A stretch of 64,000 nucleotides of DNA from Climacteris rufus (Eukaryota; Chordata; Aves; Passeriformes; Climacteridae): positions 65,302 through 129,301 of the forward strand of contig VZRZ01006451.1 of assembly GCA_013398175.1 (NCBI GenBank), written 5' to 3'. Within the stretch, counting starts at the first letter, position 1. Each line of letters begins with the position of its first letter. The position numbers and the translations under genes were made by a program. Under the pieces are notes generated by a model that was given only the letters and a program-made list of their open reading frames with translations, did no database searches and was not told where the DNA came from. This document shows positions 35,797-50,400 of the stretch, piece after piece.

Positions 35797-38700
35797 GAGA
35801 AAAAAAGAAATGAGAGAGGGAAGAGCCAGAAAAACCCCAAGACAGCAATGTTTCTACCATTCTTCCCCAAATGAAAGAAAAATTGTGACTCTTTGGGGAA
35901 AACATGAGAGAAGCAGTAGTTGGTGGGCTGAGAAGTCCCCTCATCTCCCTCCAGATAGGATCACAGCTTGTACTTTCCATTACACACTGCCAGGGACTGG
36001 AAGGTGCAAGTAAGGCAAGGGCACCCCACTGAACCATTAAGTCTTTTTTAGGTGAGTTCTTTTGCAAAAGACTAAAATACTCCATTTGTTTCAAATAAAG
36101 TCCCATCTGGGGATGCTTCTTCAGGAATGGCAGGGTCAGAGTCCCAGTGCAGCCTGCAGACTAGTAGCAGTAATAACAGCCTGTCCTACCCCATTTATCT
36201 ACAAAATCTGGTGAGAGAGGATGTGCCACTCACAACAGAGTGACTGTGAAAAACACTTAGGTTCTGTTTACTGAGAAATGTTCCTCTTCTGAGCACCACC
36301 AGTAAAGTTATGATTGATCTCAAACTGGAAGCACAATAGTATCACTAACCTTCTCTTTGTCCAAGTTTTTGCATCTTTTTTACTTTCTGGAAATTAGCTT
36401 ATGGCTGAAAAACCCCTTTTTTTCCAGTTCCTGCATGGGTTTGTTACCACAAAATCTTTTGTTCAGAGGAGCAGAGCAAAGGCACACTAGACTTAATTAT
36501 CTCCTTGAAAACTGTTCAGCTTTTCCAGTAGTACTGTGTGATTTTTGTTGGCTTTTCTCAATAATGTGTTTTATTATAGGGAGTTTAAGATGGTTCAAAG
36601 TGCAGAAAATACATCCACTGGAGGGCAGGCCTGGATCTGGCAGAATGTGCTGAAAAGACCTAGAAGGAAAGACAACAAAGTTATATTTTGCTGAATGAAA
36701 GCTGTCACCAATCAGGACTCAACAGTGAAGAACTAAGAGATGGTCTTTTTTCTGAATGGATTCATGACTACACATGTATAGGCTATGAAATAAAGGCTCC
36801 AGTAAGAGTTCATCTCTAATAAGAAGAGCCCTAGATGAAGCCTCTGACATTGACTACAATTAAAAAAAACCTGTCATGACAATTATTAGTTGAAGTGAAC
36901 AACTCCCAAAAGGATCAATCTCAAGGGTGCTGATCAGACAGCACCAACTGCAATCAGTGGAGCTGAATTCCAGGCCTGAACTTGGCCCACAGGTCCTGTG
37001 TGTTCCCACAGCAGCAGCACCCTGCAGCATGGCCATGCAGGACCCATGGTCTGAGCTCACTGGGGTGCAAGGTTTCTCCTGGGAGGTCCTTTCCATGCTG
37101 TGCATGCAGTCCAGAGGCACAAGGGATGTGCACAGGCAGCAGCAGTGTCTGGCTGCACCTCGTACTCCCAGCCAGAGCAGAGCCTGGGCGTGCTCAGAGA
37201 GCAGCTCTGGGGGGGCACCTGATGTCCCACTCTCTGGATTGCAATCTGTGCGCTCTTTCCTGCCAGCTCCCCCACGACCAGGGAGGTGCCCCTGCCTCAG
37301 AGTTAATTACATGTGACTGGATCAAGTGCTTCATGCAGTACTTGCTTCTAGCAAGAACTGAGTTTGGCTCAGCACTTTGAGATGCTAAACCTTTGACAAT
37401 CCAGATATCATTTTTGACTTTGAGTGCCATCAAAATCATAACAAAAGGAAAGAGTTTATTTCATGTAGCAGCTGAAGATCCCATATTTAGTTCTGCCTGA
37501 CTTTATCAACCCTTGTTTTCTTTCAGACAAACTGAAGACTCAGTTTTCTTTTCACAGTTTTCATGGGAGCATATTAAATGAACTTCCTCCTTTCATCAGT
37601 GACTCACTCCTGGAAAGGCTATTTCACAAATAGTATCTCTATTCTGAGGGAAACAAGCTGTTCCCTCTTACATTACTCAAGTAGCTGCAGACAAACTAAA
37701 ATACATTGTTAAATGATTTCAAAATGCATTAGAAACACAGCTCAGAGACAGTCAGCTTTAAATCAAGCAGCTTTCTGATGTAATTGCTGCCCTTTAATGA
37801 TATCAATCAAGCCAAATATTAACATCGACTAGAAATTCTGAGGGCCTGGCTGGAGACGCTTTACAACCCACAGTCTGCAAGTTCATATCCCTCCCATAGT
37901 ATTTAATGCTGGTCACACCACATATTTAGAGCTGTTTTTAAACAGAAACAGGATCTCAATCAGAATAACTCCAATCTGAGATTACTAGCAGCCAGTGAGA
38001 CATCTGTTCAAGTCTACAGCTGCAGATTTTACATATATTAGTATCTGTTTCCTGCAATGTGAATTAAAGTCTTACCTGGAGATGTGAATAAAGTGATGAT
38101 ATGGGTACTTTCATTAGTAATGACTATGGATGTGTTTAGAGTTGAGCTGCTTCTGCTAATTTCGTCAAAGAAAACACACTTAGGAATTCCTGAAACAAAC
38201 AGTTAAATCCCCAAATAAACAGCTGGAAATATGTTATCTTGAAGGCATGGGTCTGAGAAACAGTCAGGCTTTTCATTCCAAAGAAAACCAGAAGTATAAT
38301 AATATTTTTAAACAAAGACAAAAGACAGAAATTTTATAAAAAGTCAAAATATCTTCCTGGCATTGTGTAGTATAAGGCAAGAAAACACAAAACTGGCACA
38401 CTACATGTCAGTCACAAGAAGATTGTATTTGAAAAAGACTCTTCTGGGTAATATTTGGAAAGACAGCACACCTTAAAGCATTCAGTGGTGCAAGTGTTAC
38501 AAGTGACCAGGAATCTCTCTAGCCGAAGGACAGTCCAAGAAATTCTCTGAGACCTGACTACCATGGGTGAAGCCAAAGGACCAGTAACTCCAACATTACA
38601 TTGAGTGATAAAATCAAAACTTTATTAGGATCTTCTCTATGAAACCCCTGGACTGTCCTACTGTTGGTAGTGTAAGAATTTGCCTCAGGTGTATTATCTG

Positions 38701-41700
38701 TAAAGAGGCCTTGCAGGAGTGTTCCATGCCAAGCAGGTCTAACTCCATTGCTATCAGTGGAAAGCTTTGTATTGTTAGACTTCTGTGAGGTATTCATGGA
38801 CATTGTTTCTGTTACACATTGCAAGTGCAGTAAATACTCAAAGGGAACAAGATAAGAGGTAGGCAAACGTAGAAATTACAAAAACAAACAAGAGTCTGGA
38901 CATATGCAAGCCTCTCCAGTGCTAAACTGTACATAAATGACTTTAAACTGATCTGAGTTCTGCCTGCAGGTTAAACAAATAACAGCTCATGTAAATAGTT
39001 TATTTTTGTCTCTGTGTCACTGTGTCTGGATTTCTTTACTTTCAGGGACCTGATATCAGATTGCAAACACCACCTCCTCACATTTGCCTATTTTAACAGA
39101 GACAGACTTGTATATATTCCCTTGTCTTAAGGATAAGAGACTGTCACAACCTCTTGCATGCTCAATGTGTTCAGTCTCATCCAGTAACTTTCACATAAAG
39201 CCAAAAAATCCAATGATCAAACACAGACACCTCTTTCCATCACAAATTCCCCCTTTTGGTTTTCTTTATGAACATTTTATCAGACTTGGATCCTTCTGAT
39301 TTGATGAAGATACCCTTTGGGAAAATATTTTTCGACTGGGTCACTCTCATGGTCTTTATTTTCAATTAATCCTTTTGGGAAGCACTTTCTTCCACTATCT
39401 ATCCCCCAACCTTGCATACTTATTTTTATCTAATATATAAACTCCACTTTAGCAGTGGCATTCAATTGTACATCAATCTCCAACTTCTGCAACAGACATT
39501 GACTTAAACAACAATAATAATGACAGCAATCATTTATTACTTCTTTCCAGAAAGTACAAGGATTTTTTTACCTCTCCTGTGTGAGATGTCAGCATTACAC
39601 AGAGTGGGGAATTTTGATATCTTTCAGGGTACTTACAAAGTTCTGTCCCAATCCTGTTTCACTAAAAAAGAGATTTTTCACTGTGATGTGCTATGTTTGC
39701 AGGGTGGGAAGAGCAGATAGGATAGTTGTGCTTTTCCATTTTCTTCTCCCCAACATTTTTCCACAGCTTTTTGGTTATTTTTAGAGCGATTAGTATAAAT
39801 TAGTAATGTTGCTCTTGTCCCTTTGGGAGTCTTGAACACTCCAGAGCAATAAGCACAAAAACCTGTGGGGTCTGAGAGACTGAAAGGAGGACTGTCCACA
39901 ATCAGCAAGCTGCTGTAATGTCTGAGATTAAAGACTCCTTTGTTTGCATTCTGGCACAGCTCTTACACTCAGATCTATGAAGATATTTGGATGCTTCACT
40001 GCCAGGGGCACCAGAGGGAGATAGGTACTTGAATTCTTTGCCATCTGGTCCCTCAGTGATTAGAAGCAGCATATGATGCCATAATAAACACACAAGATTT
40101 AACAGAGAACATTTAACAGCATTTAACAGCAGAGCAAAGTAAAGGCTTTCCAGGGAAAGCAGGCTATTGTCAGGCCCCTCCTGTGTAATTCCAGCCTAGC
40201 AGGATGAAGAGGCCTCTCAGGCACCAAGTTCCAATTTATCACCTTAAATGTAGGATTGTGTCAATGGCAAATGTTTAATGTAGTGAGAAACATCCATGTC
40301 TGAAAGGGCATTGGTGCCAGTGACACAATGCTTGCTACTTTCAGCCAAGGCAGATCAGAGCTGAAACTCAAAACTTCTGAGGAGACTTCAATATGTGGCT
40401 TTAGCAAAGCTAACTTTCCTTTTATCTGTCTATTGGTATAAACAGTCTTCTAAATAATACATCAGGATAATGAATCCAATAATGACTAGAAATAGCCACA
40501 ATTATCAAGATGTGACCAGGAATTTGTGACCAACAGAGTGTTTGAGTCTCCACAGGATATGGCAGAAAAGTAGTCTTAATAGAGATCCTGCTGTTTACAG
40601 ATGAATTCTTACAGAGGTAATATACTGAAGTTTTCTTGAGGGCTGCTACTCCATTACTGCACCTTCTTTGGACCAGAAAGCACCAAGGATGAGAGCCAGT
40701 ATTTTGAAACACTGACAGACAGAAAGAATCTATACATGTAAATATGGTGATCCTTCAGAGGCTCCATTATTCCCATAAGAACAGGATCTGATCCTAAACC
40801 AGTCCTCGGGTGAAGCTGGTTCATCTTCATTGATACTAGAGGAGAAATACCAATTTTAGGACACCAGCAATAACAGTCAGTGTCTGGTGATGTTATAAAT
40901 AACTGGTTTGCAGATGATTAAGCAGTACATCTTCTAATTTAATATAAACTAAATCAAGGTTCTAGCTTTCACAATTTCAGAAAAGGCTTTAAAATATACT
41001 TGGAGCAGAACCTGCAGTTCAGAAATCAGAAGTAAAAGAGAAAGAAATGCAGATTGGTAAAAAATAATTCAGACATTCTGGAGATCTGTCTTGAGCTTTA
41101 GATGTCTGTATTTGGCATTACTGAGCACATTGGCTAAGACCTGGACAGCAGTTTTGCCTTTTGATACTCATTCCTAGCACTGAAATCACGTGAACCTCTT
41201 CTTGCCTCACTCCCTAAATGTGAACTACAAAAACACATTGAAAATCTGTGTGTTCTCAAGGGGGCTGGGTCAGTTTGTATCAGCTGAAGCTTCATGGTGA
41301 TACCCAGGGATGCTCTTTCAGATCTCCTCTCTTTTTTTCCTGCTGGTTAATCAAGTAACCAGGATCACTCATTATGTGTGTTGTTATTATTATTCACTGT
41401 TATCTTTTAATTCTGAAGAAGCAGAGTTGCACTCAAAAATGCATGGGGCCTTCAAGTATGTCTCTTCTAAGGTGGGAGGTCTGACTACAGCTCAAAAAAG
41501 CTGTCCATGCTAGTTTTAATCAAGGTTGATTTAAATGTGAGCACCATGAGCCTCCTTCAATGCTGGACACTGATGTCAGTGACCAGTCTGCACTGAAGCC
41601 TGTCTTTTTTACTACCAGGATTGAACTGTTCAGTTTAGCTGGGCTCACTCCTACCAGCAAGTGTGTGAATTCTTATATCAGTAGCATGAATAGAAGCTCA

Positions 41701-43273
41701 CAGCCTCTGTATCATCTGCTTTTAGCAAGGCAAGAATGTGACTGTACTAATTTGACTGATAGTAAAATTATGGATGATGCACTGGGAATGGCACTGAAAT
41801 TCCCCTGGTTCCATAAACCAGTATTTCCAGTGGTACAGATTAAAAGGGAAGGCTGGGACAGGAAAACCTCAGTGCACTAGGACCCCAGCACTGTGGGGCA
41901 GGTTTGAAAGACAGTTTATCCGTAGGATCTTCAGCATTTTCCAGGAAGAAGGATCCATAGGAGAAGGGTTCATCCAAGCAGCTGGAGAGGTGCTTGCAGA
42001 AGGGATGAATGAGTGACCAAGGTGAGTTTTGTTGCCAGAGCAGACACAGCTGTTTTGTTCCCTTTCATTTGTTCCACAGTGTTACTAAACAGCTACTGCA
42101 AATTATGCTGTGCTCCAGCAGGGGATGAGAACACTCCTCCCATTGGCATGGAGGGGTTATTAGCAGGAAGAACTGAACTTCAGAAATCTGAGATTCTCTG
42201 GTCTTATCCTACACAAGGAATCAGCAGCTTTTCAGTCACTAACTCTGGTGGTGGACATTGTTCATCAACACTTTGCAGCATCCTGAGCCTTCCTCTAAGA
42301 GCCTATGAAACGACTGTCTGTGATTGCTGACAGTACCTGCACAGGGACATCTGTGCCTGCTGTGTCACCAGAACTAGCAGGGAGGTTGAAAAGTGATGCT
42401 GCCTGCAGGGAAAGGTGCTTCAGGGGCAGGGAAGCAAAAAGAGAATTGTATGAAAGCAATTCTCTCTTGATACTTGATGTCCATTTTCAGGGTAGCATAC
42501 AGAGAACTAATCATGCAAATCCAAACTCAAGGGAAATAAGCCTTGGTTTCTTCATCTGGTGCTCTGAAACTCAGCCAGCAACACATACAGCCAATACCCC
42601 TGAGGTGACACAGCACAGTGTTGTTTTGTAGGCAATGCAGATTGGATTACTGGAGACTCCACACTGTGAAATTATTATAAATCAGTAATTAGTTGCTGAT
42701 GGTGATAATTTGGTTCAGAATTCTGAAGCCAGATAAAATGAACTGATTAAAAATAATGCACTGTTAACTTGGTCTCTTGTGCAATTAAAAACTCATAGAA
42801 ACTGACTGAAGCAGTCATAAACATCAGGAAAAACTGTAGCCATTTAAAAATGTGCTCAGCTAACAACAGGATTGGGTCCTGAACTGGAAATTTTATTTCT
42901 TTAAAGGCAGAAGGACATGCTATTGCTCTTCACCTTGGAGAGCTCTCACTCACTTTAACACAGTTTAACCTTTGGATGGTAAAACATGAATGTGCTGGAA
43001 CTGACCAGTGCCTGGCACAAGTGAGCAGCTCATCAGAAGATGTTTTCTGATGTACCAGTGCTTTGGAAAAATACTTCCTGCAGGTGTTCTGAAATCACCT
43101 GGAGTTTTTCAGGAGCTGCTTGATTTAATTTTCAAGTCCCTGCTGTGGTCATGCAGACATAATCTGGGAGGTGCCTCACGACCAATTACCTTCTGCAGGT
43201 GTTAAGTGGTAGAAGATAGCCCTGTCAGATGTGTCTGGCTTCTATTTTGGCCAAATCATGTGATTGTTGGAAA

Positions 43274-43304
43274 TTTTTATTTTATTTTATTTTTTATTTT
43301 TTTT
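43274..43304 (+). repeat. T-rich (ATTTT)n low-complexity tract
   Basis: Repeats of TTTTA in the intergenic region, not attached to an identifiable element. Confidence 0.85.
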
Positions 43305-46300
43305 GTGGCTGAAGTTATTGCCATGATATTGCACTGATTTTGGTTTTGATGAACTCAGCTTTCTGGGAGGACACAGAGGGACATAGCCAATGAAATGATG
43401 GCTCAGTACAACAATATTTATGGGAGACTTCTGACAAATTCCAGCTTTGGAGAAATGACACATTATTGGGAAGACCCATAAAAATAAAGAATCACAAGAC
43501 ACTTATGACCAAGTCCTTCAGTCTGTGGGAGCAGTATGGATGGGACTGCATTCCTGGGAATGACAGGAGGTCTCTTCTGAGCAACTCAAGAGATCCTGCT
43601 CCTGACAATACCCCAAACCACGAGGCCCAGAGAAGAACTGCATGTGACCAGCACTGTACCCCTGATGGTTCCCAGGCCCCACACCAAAGTAGCTACCACT
43701 GACCACCCTTTGGCAGCTACTCAGCCTGGGAGAGCTGATTCCATACCATCAGACCAAACAGCTGCAGGCACTGCTCACTGCTTAGAATTCCTCTCTCAAG
43801 TAATTTTTACATTTCAGGAAAAGACAAAACAAAATAACAAAACCCCCAAATATGTTGAGAAGGCTGTCTTATCAAGCTGCAACTTCTTTGAAGAGGACTT
43901 ATTCCAAGTAACCAGCGCTTGTACTCAGTGCACACACTTGTCAGCAAGAGAAGCAGAAAACAGAGGAGGAAAATGCAATCTTTAATTTGCTTAAATTGCC
44001 TTAAAATAACTTCTATGCAAAACCCACGTACATCAGTGACAGCTCAGGTTTTCAAAGGTCACAGAAGCCCTCACAACAGCTCTGAGGTCTCTCTAAAGGA
44101 ACCATACGAATTATGCACTTACAGATTACAGAGCAGCACTTCACAATTACATTTGCAAAGAAATTTACCCACACTAGTACAAAGAGAAGTCCTTATTCTC
44201 TGCCTTTATCCAGCATCCTGAGCAAATGACACCATTTGCATATATCTCATCCAATAAATTCTAAACCTGCTGGCTATTTCCAAATAAACTGAAAGAGCAG
44301 GAGAGGTCTCAGCAAGAGCTAAAATTCTCCTTGGTTAAACAGCTGGAGAGAAGCATTTGTGATGTTTCCATAAGGCAAAGGATGCAGTGTGAGCAGAGAG
44401 AAGAAAACCAGTGCAGGAGAAAGACCAGATCAACGACCAGATGACAAAAAATCCTTCAACTGGACCTTGGAATAACCGAACCTTGCATTACAAGGTAACA
44501 AGGTTTCTTTAGTTTGGTGTTCATGAAAATATTCTTAAGAGGTGAAAATATAATTTCACCCATTTCTTTACATCAGACACACACTGCTGTTTTTCTCCCA
44601 GCCTTCCTATAAAATATAATTAATTTACATTTTAAAGACCTTGATGGGTTTTCTCTCATCATGGAACAGTAAGTGAGATTAATAACCTAGTTACTGAGCA
44701 CTTAAGCTCATGGATCATTTCCACATTAACATTTTCATAATTTTTAAAATGCACCTCTTATTTGATTTAGAGGTTAGTGCTAATTTATGTAATAAAAGGG
44801 AGAAAAGCTAAAGAGTGAGTCAGTGTTTATTAACCTTGCTAATAGGACAGGCTTTTTCAGGCAAAATGGATATATCTTAATTAGTAAAACAGTTCCATTG
44901 TCATTTAGCCAATTAATCCTTTCCAAACAAGGGAAGCAATAGCAATTTTACTTGCAGTGAATGGAAATAAACTTGTCTGCACATTCTGCGCATCAATTTA
45001 CACATTTTGACTTTCCCACTTGCACCAGTAAGAATGCAGACCTTATATTCCCAAAATAAGGCAAATTAACATTAGAATGTGTGGAAATTTGGCTACATAT
45101 ATATATATTTAAACTCTATTTGTAAACTGTATATGAAATGAATCTGCACATTCAAAAGAAAATGATTTGCAGCTTTAGTAGAAGCATAAAAACATGTCTT
45201 AATGAACTGTTTTCCACAGTGTATAAAAACACAGCCCTAAGGCTAAGTTGGCACTAATGCTCTTTTAAATATCATTGATGCTGAATGTTGACATTTCACA
45301 CAATTGCTATTGGATCCTGCTAACTGATCCTTCTCACTGATCCTATAAAAGGCCCTGTATAGCAGCTGACAAGTTTGTTTAAAAGTATTAGCAGTCTGTT
45401 AGAGAAAGTGTATGTATGTCTTTTATACAGAAAAATGCACTCCAAAATGTATGCCGTGGTTCAGCACACTATAAATTATAATCCAGATAAATATAACTAT
45501 CAGAAATATTCCAGTCCACTGAGTAATGTTACCAAAGGCACATTTTCCATTACATCATTCATTTTTCTTCTGATTTATTTTCTGTAATACCTCAGTCCTT
45601 TTCATCAAACACTGAACACAGAATGGTGAAAAGCCACCAACTGCTGGTTATAATTCTTATGGTTATGTCCCATTTCTGAAAGTGTTCAGTAGTCAGCCAG
45701 GGGTTGACTTAAGGGGTCTCATGAAAACCTAAGACTTTGAGTTCTTTAGCCAAATCTCATGTTCTTAGACACAGATGGATTGTTTCCTATAGCTTATCAC
45801 ATCCATGTCCTGGAGAGATATAATGCACAGACATCTGCACACTACCATCAGTCCTTTTGAATTTTAGGAGAATTTTAGTGCAAGACCCAGTATTTTCTTA
45901 CTTCTCTGCACACTGAAACATGGCCCCTAAAAGCCTTAAAACACAGAAAAGAGGATCACTTCTATAGAAAGGAGGTTCTTTCTTTGAAGGCTGGTGTCTA
46001 CCACTGGAGAATGGAGAGGCAAGACTAATTTCCATTGGGATGACCAGGAAACTGTTCTGGAGAAGGGAGGAAAAATGATAATGCTGTAAGAAAAACAGAT
46101 TAGTTTTGTTTAATCACCATTGTTTCTGAACATTTATTCCATCTTTACTAGATTAAACTAGACATTTAGCTGATAGATAACAGTTCCAAAGAATTATCTA
46201 AGTTTGATTTACCTAAACTGTGAATTATGAACTGTGAATACTTTCACTGTAAACTGTGAGAATGTTTTTGCCATGCTCATGTTAAGACACGTGCTCAACT

Positions 46301-47139
46301 CTTAGCTCATATCTTGAAAGATCAACTGCTTCCCTCAGGACTTGCAGAAGAAAAAAAGCACTGTGTACAAATTCAAGCAGTTGTTTGTAGTCAGAGAAAT
46401 CTGCAGATATCCAGACCTGCATTCTGAACAATCCCTTGTCAATTAGACAGTTAGCAGAAACGTAGCTTTTTATTTCTTTGAATCAAGAAGAGATAGTTTG
46501 TAGCTAGTGTAATCCAGGCTGTTCTGCAGCTTTTCCATTTTCTATCTCCCTGGGTTTTTTCAGCTTGTTTACACTGATTACTCTCTGAAATAAACTTTTC
46601 TTAGGGGTTTTAAGTATGCCTGGAAAGAAGTATCACTCCTAGGATTGTAGTGTGTATTGCTGCCATTTCCATGCCTTCTAATACAGAAGATTTGTGCTTT
46701 TCAGCACAAATAGCCTGGACCACCCTTCAAAATGAGCAATCAACTCACTATGGAGAAAACCAATTTTGTCAGAAGCCCAGCTTGCCAACAGGAAAGTAGG
46801 AGATATGTCAGCTGCAAGGTGATAAGCTGAGAAATCTCCTTTCCTGGGGAATACACCTTGAGCATTACAGGTTTCTCACAATGCTCTGCAGTTGATTCAC
46901 TCAACCTATGCACCCTTTTGCCAAAAGCTGTGCATTGAACTAAACCCCTGAACAGCTAATCACACTTGTTTGGACATTGTGGACAGTACTGGTGTTCAAG
47001 TCTTCCTGTTCACTGCAAATATCAAATACATGGTTTACAGTCAAGTCTGAGATTTAACAACTTACCTGCAAAAATTCAAGGACAGGTCATAACTAAAGAA
47101 ACAAAATCAGAAGAATTTGGTCATGAGGTTTTTTCACAT

Positions 47140-47145
47140 TTTATT
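47140..47145 (-). terminator. CFAP221: CFAP221 polyadenylation signal AATAAA
   Basis: An AATAAA on the minus strand lies 306 bases past the stop codon, implying a 3' UTR of about 330 nt (47120-47451). Another AATAAA occurs inside the last coding exon near 47469 but is within the reading frame (INKT), so it is unlikely to be the main signal. Confidence 0.6.
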
Positions 47146-47451
47146 TGAGAACAGTGGGCTGTAAATTAACTACCAAACTATTTACATGGTAGTACTGAGA
47201 TTTTCTGGTCCTTCACACCACAACAAAAGAACCAAATGCAAGGCTGAGGTTTCTCACTGGAGTAATTATTGTGTTTGGGGTAATGAGCACACTGAGAGTC
47301 CTTGACAGAGGTGGCATTACTGGTGGTTCTCTTCTCTTTGCATAAGATGTTGCTGACCTCACTGAACAAAAGTAAATGTGGCTGGGACAGAGGAGGCCTC
47401 ATACTTTAATAAGATAAGCAGGTCCAGGCCACGGACTTTGTCAAATTACTC

Positions 47452-50400
47452 TTATCCCAAAATAAGGGTTTTATTAATTGCTTTCAGCTTCAGTATCTCC
47501 AGATGTTTTTGAACCTTCTGTCCGAGCTCGTTGTTTTGGGGTTGATAATGTCCATCTGTACTGTTGTGTGGGTCTCTGCAAGAAATGTAAAGTATTATTG
47601 TATTTATAATAACTGGGGAAACTACTTAGGAATGCTGACAAAATCCAAAGAAAGAGACACTCACACTGGGGTCTTTTTTTCATAATGAACATAGAGGGTA
47701 TTCCATTACTTATGCAGAACTGGAAAAGTAGTGAAAGTGTGGAAAGAACACTAACTCTTGGCTTGGCCAGTTAGGGAAGTTAACCATCTGACAGGTACTC
47801 ACAAACTGACTGACTTTTACATTTTATCCATGAAGGAACACACGTTGTGATTGCCAGAACAAGGGCAGCCACATGAAAAACTGATTTGCCTTTAGGATAA
47901 AAATGCTGAAACTGCTGTAAAGGAGCAATATGTTCTCTGTCATTTGGTGAAATACCACCCCCTCAGTAACAACAAAGAACCTTTCAGTGACAACATAAAG
48001 GATTGGGACTTCATTGTTTGCTAAGAAATTTTGTTTCCCTCTTTAAAAGGCAAAATAATAAGGAAGATTTCAACAAGTAAATTATTTTAATTTTTGACAA
48101 AGACATCTAAAACTTAAAAAAGAAAGAAGCTTATGGTTATAAAACTACTTAACCAGGAAAAGCACCATCCAGCACTGTATCACTGTGGAGGAAGAAGATC
48201 ACTCTTAAGTTACACAAGCTGTCCCAAATCCCCCTGTTCTGACAAGCAGTGACAGAAAATGTAAAAAACAGCACTGAGTGCGACACATTTTTATAGCAAA
48301 TTCTTTTCAATTAATGTTGTAGTAATCACAATACAGCAATCAGTGTTTTGTCAGAGACCTCACAATATGCAGCACTGTTTTAAAGTTTAATGGCTGACAG
48401 TTGAACAGGATTTCAATGTCAATCAAATTATTTCCCTCTAAAACTAAAGGAGACATTCCAGTCTCTTGATGGCTCTGAAAGTTTCAGGTTATCTTGTACA
48501 TCCTGGTATCTAATCCACATCATAACCACTTTAAAGAGGGGACAACTGCTGGACAGAAATTAGTTCACTTGCTCCAAGTCTCACAGGGACTGTGAATACA
48601 CAAGGTTAGAATTCAGCACTTTCACCTGCATAGCTCTGCAATCACTTGCCACCCACACTGCCTGCTGAATGTGTGTTGGGGAAGTGTGAAGCTCAGACAG
48701 CACAGCAAACACAACCCACTCCTAGGAAAAGCCTGAGTAAAAAGCACCATGGCAGGGGGAAATTCAAAGGGCTCTTTCCTCTACCAGCATTAATACATAT
48801 CTAATCAAAAGGGTCACTGAAAAGCAAAAGTCACTGGCCCAAGAACTTCAAGTATCTCTGAGAAGGCAAGAAAACTACCTCAAGTGTTAGATCATACTGA
48901 TATCAGCAAAGTCAGAGAGATCCAGGCCAATGTGTCATGTTCACAGCTGCTTTCTGAAGTAAAATCCAGAGATTGAATTTGCAGTGCAAACTTGCTCAAA
49001 GTACTAGAGCTGCATCCCACTTGTGACAGAGCCCCTAGAACACCTCAGGATGACTTTCTACACAATTCTGAAAGGGATGCTTGATTTCAGATTCCTTCCC
49101 ATTCCTCTCTCCTAATTTCAAATTATACCTACCTTTCTTTTTTTGCTGATTCTTCTTCATTTTCTTCTGAAAGTGCCTGCCCAATCTGTGGAAACTCAGC
49201 TCTCACCATCTCTGGAGTAAGAATCATGTTGAACTCAGCTTCATCTGTCTCACTAAAAATTAGTAAGATGATGAATAATTTGCCTTTATCCTTTTAAAAG
49301 TTTTTTAGCCAACAAAAACAAAAGTATGTTTTATGTAAGAGGGACTTTGTGCTTTTGCCTTTGAGGGTCTCTTGGGACAGGTTTTGACACATCCATAGAA
49401 GAGGTTCAGACATAGTCAATCACACCATGTACAGAACAGAGGAGAAACTTACTGGTCAATTATGTTCTCCTTGTCTCTCTCAGGTAAGTCACAGAGCAAT
49501 GGTGGTACCTCTCTTGGAAGCATATCTAAACTGTAGGGGTCCCTGTGATGGAAATGGTATTAGTTTAATGTATTAATACTAATGGTATTAGTGGAGTTAT
49601 TCTGCCCTACTCTTGCTTTGTATATTCAAATTCTTTCTTACCTAGGCACTGTATTTTTCAATGTGGGAATGTTAGAAAAAGTGGAATAAATCAATGGTGA
49701 GAACTTTCTCCATTCCATTACTCCACAAATCACTTCCTGAAAAGACAAGTGCTACAACAATCAGACCTCTGATACATAATTAAGTGGGGAGAGAGGTTTG
49801 CAGGACAGAGCATCTTCTTGGCTGAGAACTGGATCTGGGCAGCTGAATATTTCAAAGACCCTTCCATCACTGTAAGGTTGTGAAAATACAACAGACAGTG
49901 AAAACATGGAAAGAACAAAGAAACACTCAGGGATAAATAAGAGACATGGATAAAGCCTGACTAGAACTAGTTATTCTGACCCATGTATTGACTATTTAGG
50001 TGCATGCATAACTTGTATTTGAAAATGTCTAGAATGACTCCACCTTCCTTTTTGATTCCTTAGAGCAAATTCTCAGCAAGAACATACCCAAGGCAGATAC
50101 TCACACAATAAACCCAAAAGGTCATACCTTGTGATCCAGAAATTTCTTTTGTGTGATTGGAATACTGGATCCTTTAGGGTACTTCTTGGTAAAGGTATAT
50201 TTTGGATGAGGACAAAGATGATACTCAATATTTGATTCACAGTAGGCCAATGGAAGTAAAAATGGAACTAATCCTGGAGTGGGGTTCTAAAAACAATGAA
50301 GAGTTTATTTTAATAAATGGTTCTGAGTATCCTAACAAATTAAATTCATGAAAATTCATTTCTTACAAGTAATGTAGTCTCCCCAGATTCACAGCTTTGT

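Larger units (their letters stand above)
28886..47119. other. Intergenic region between CFAP221 and ESYT3
   Basis: About 18 kb without a recognisable gene. It contains two CR1 copies (29470-29705, 32530-32857), low-complexity tracts, and an AT-rich stretch near 44.5-45.1 kb. Several open frames of 100-175 codons exist on both strands, but none resembles a known family, none continues through plausible splice sites, and some overlap CR1. An AATAAA on the minus strand at 38621-38626 has an mRNA-like or LTR-like context that I could not resolve. Confidence 0.75.

Noticed and set aside
47464..47474. AATAAA inside the last CFAP221 coding exon
   Set aside because: It encodes Asn-Lys before the natural stop; use as a polyadenylation site would remove the stop codon.
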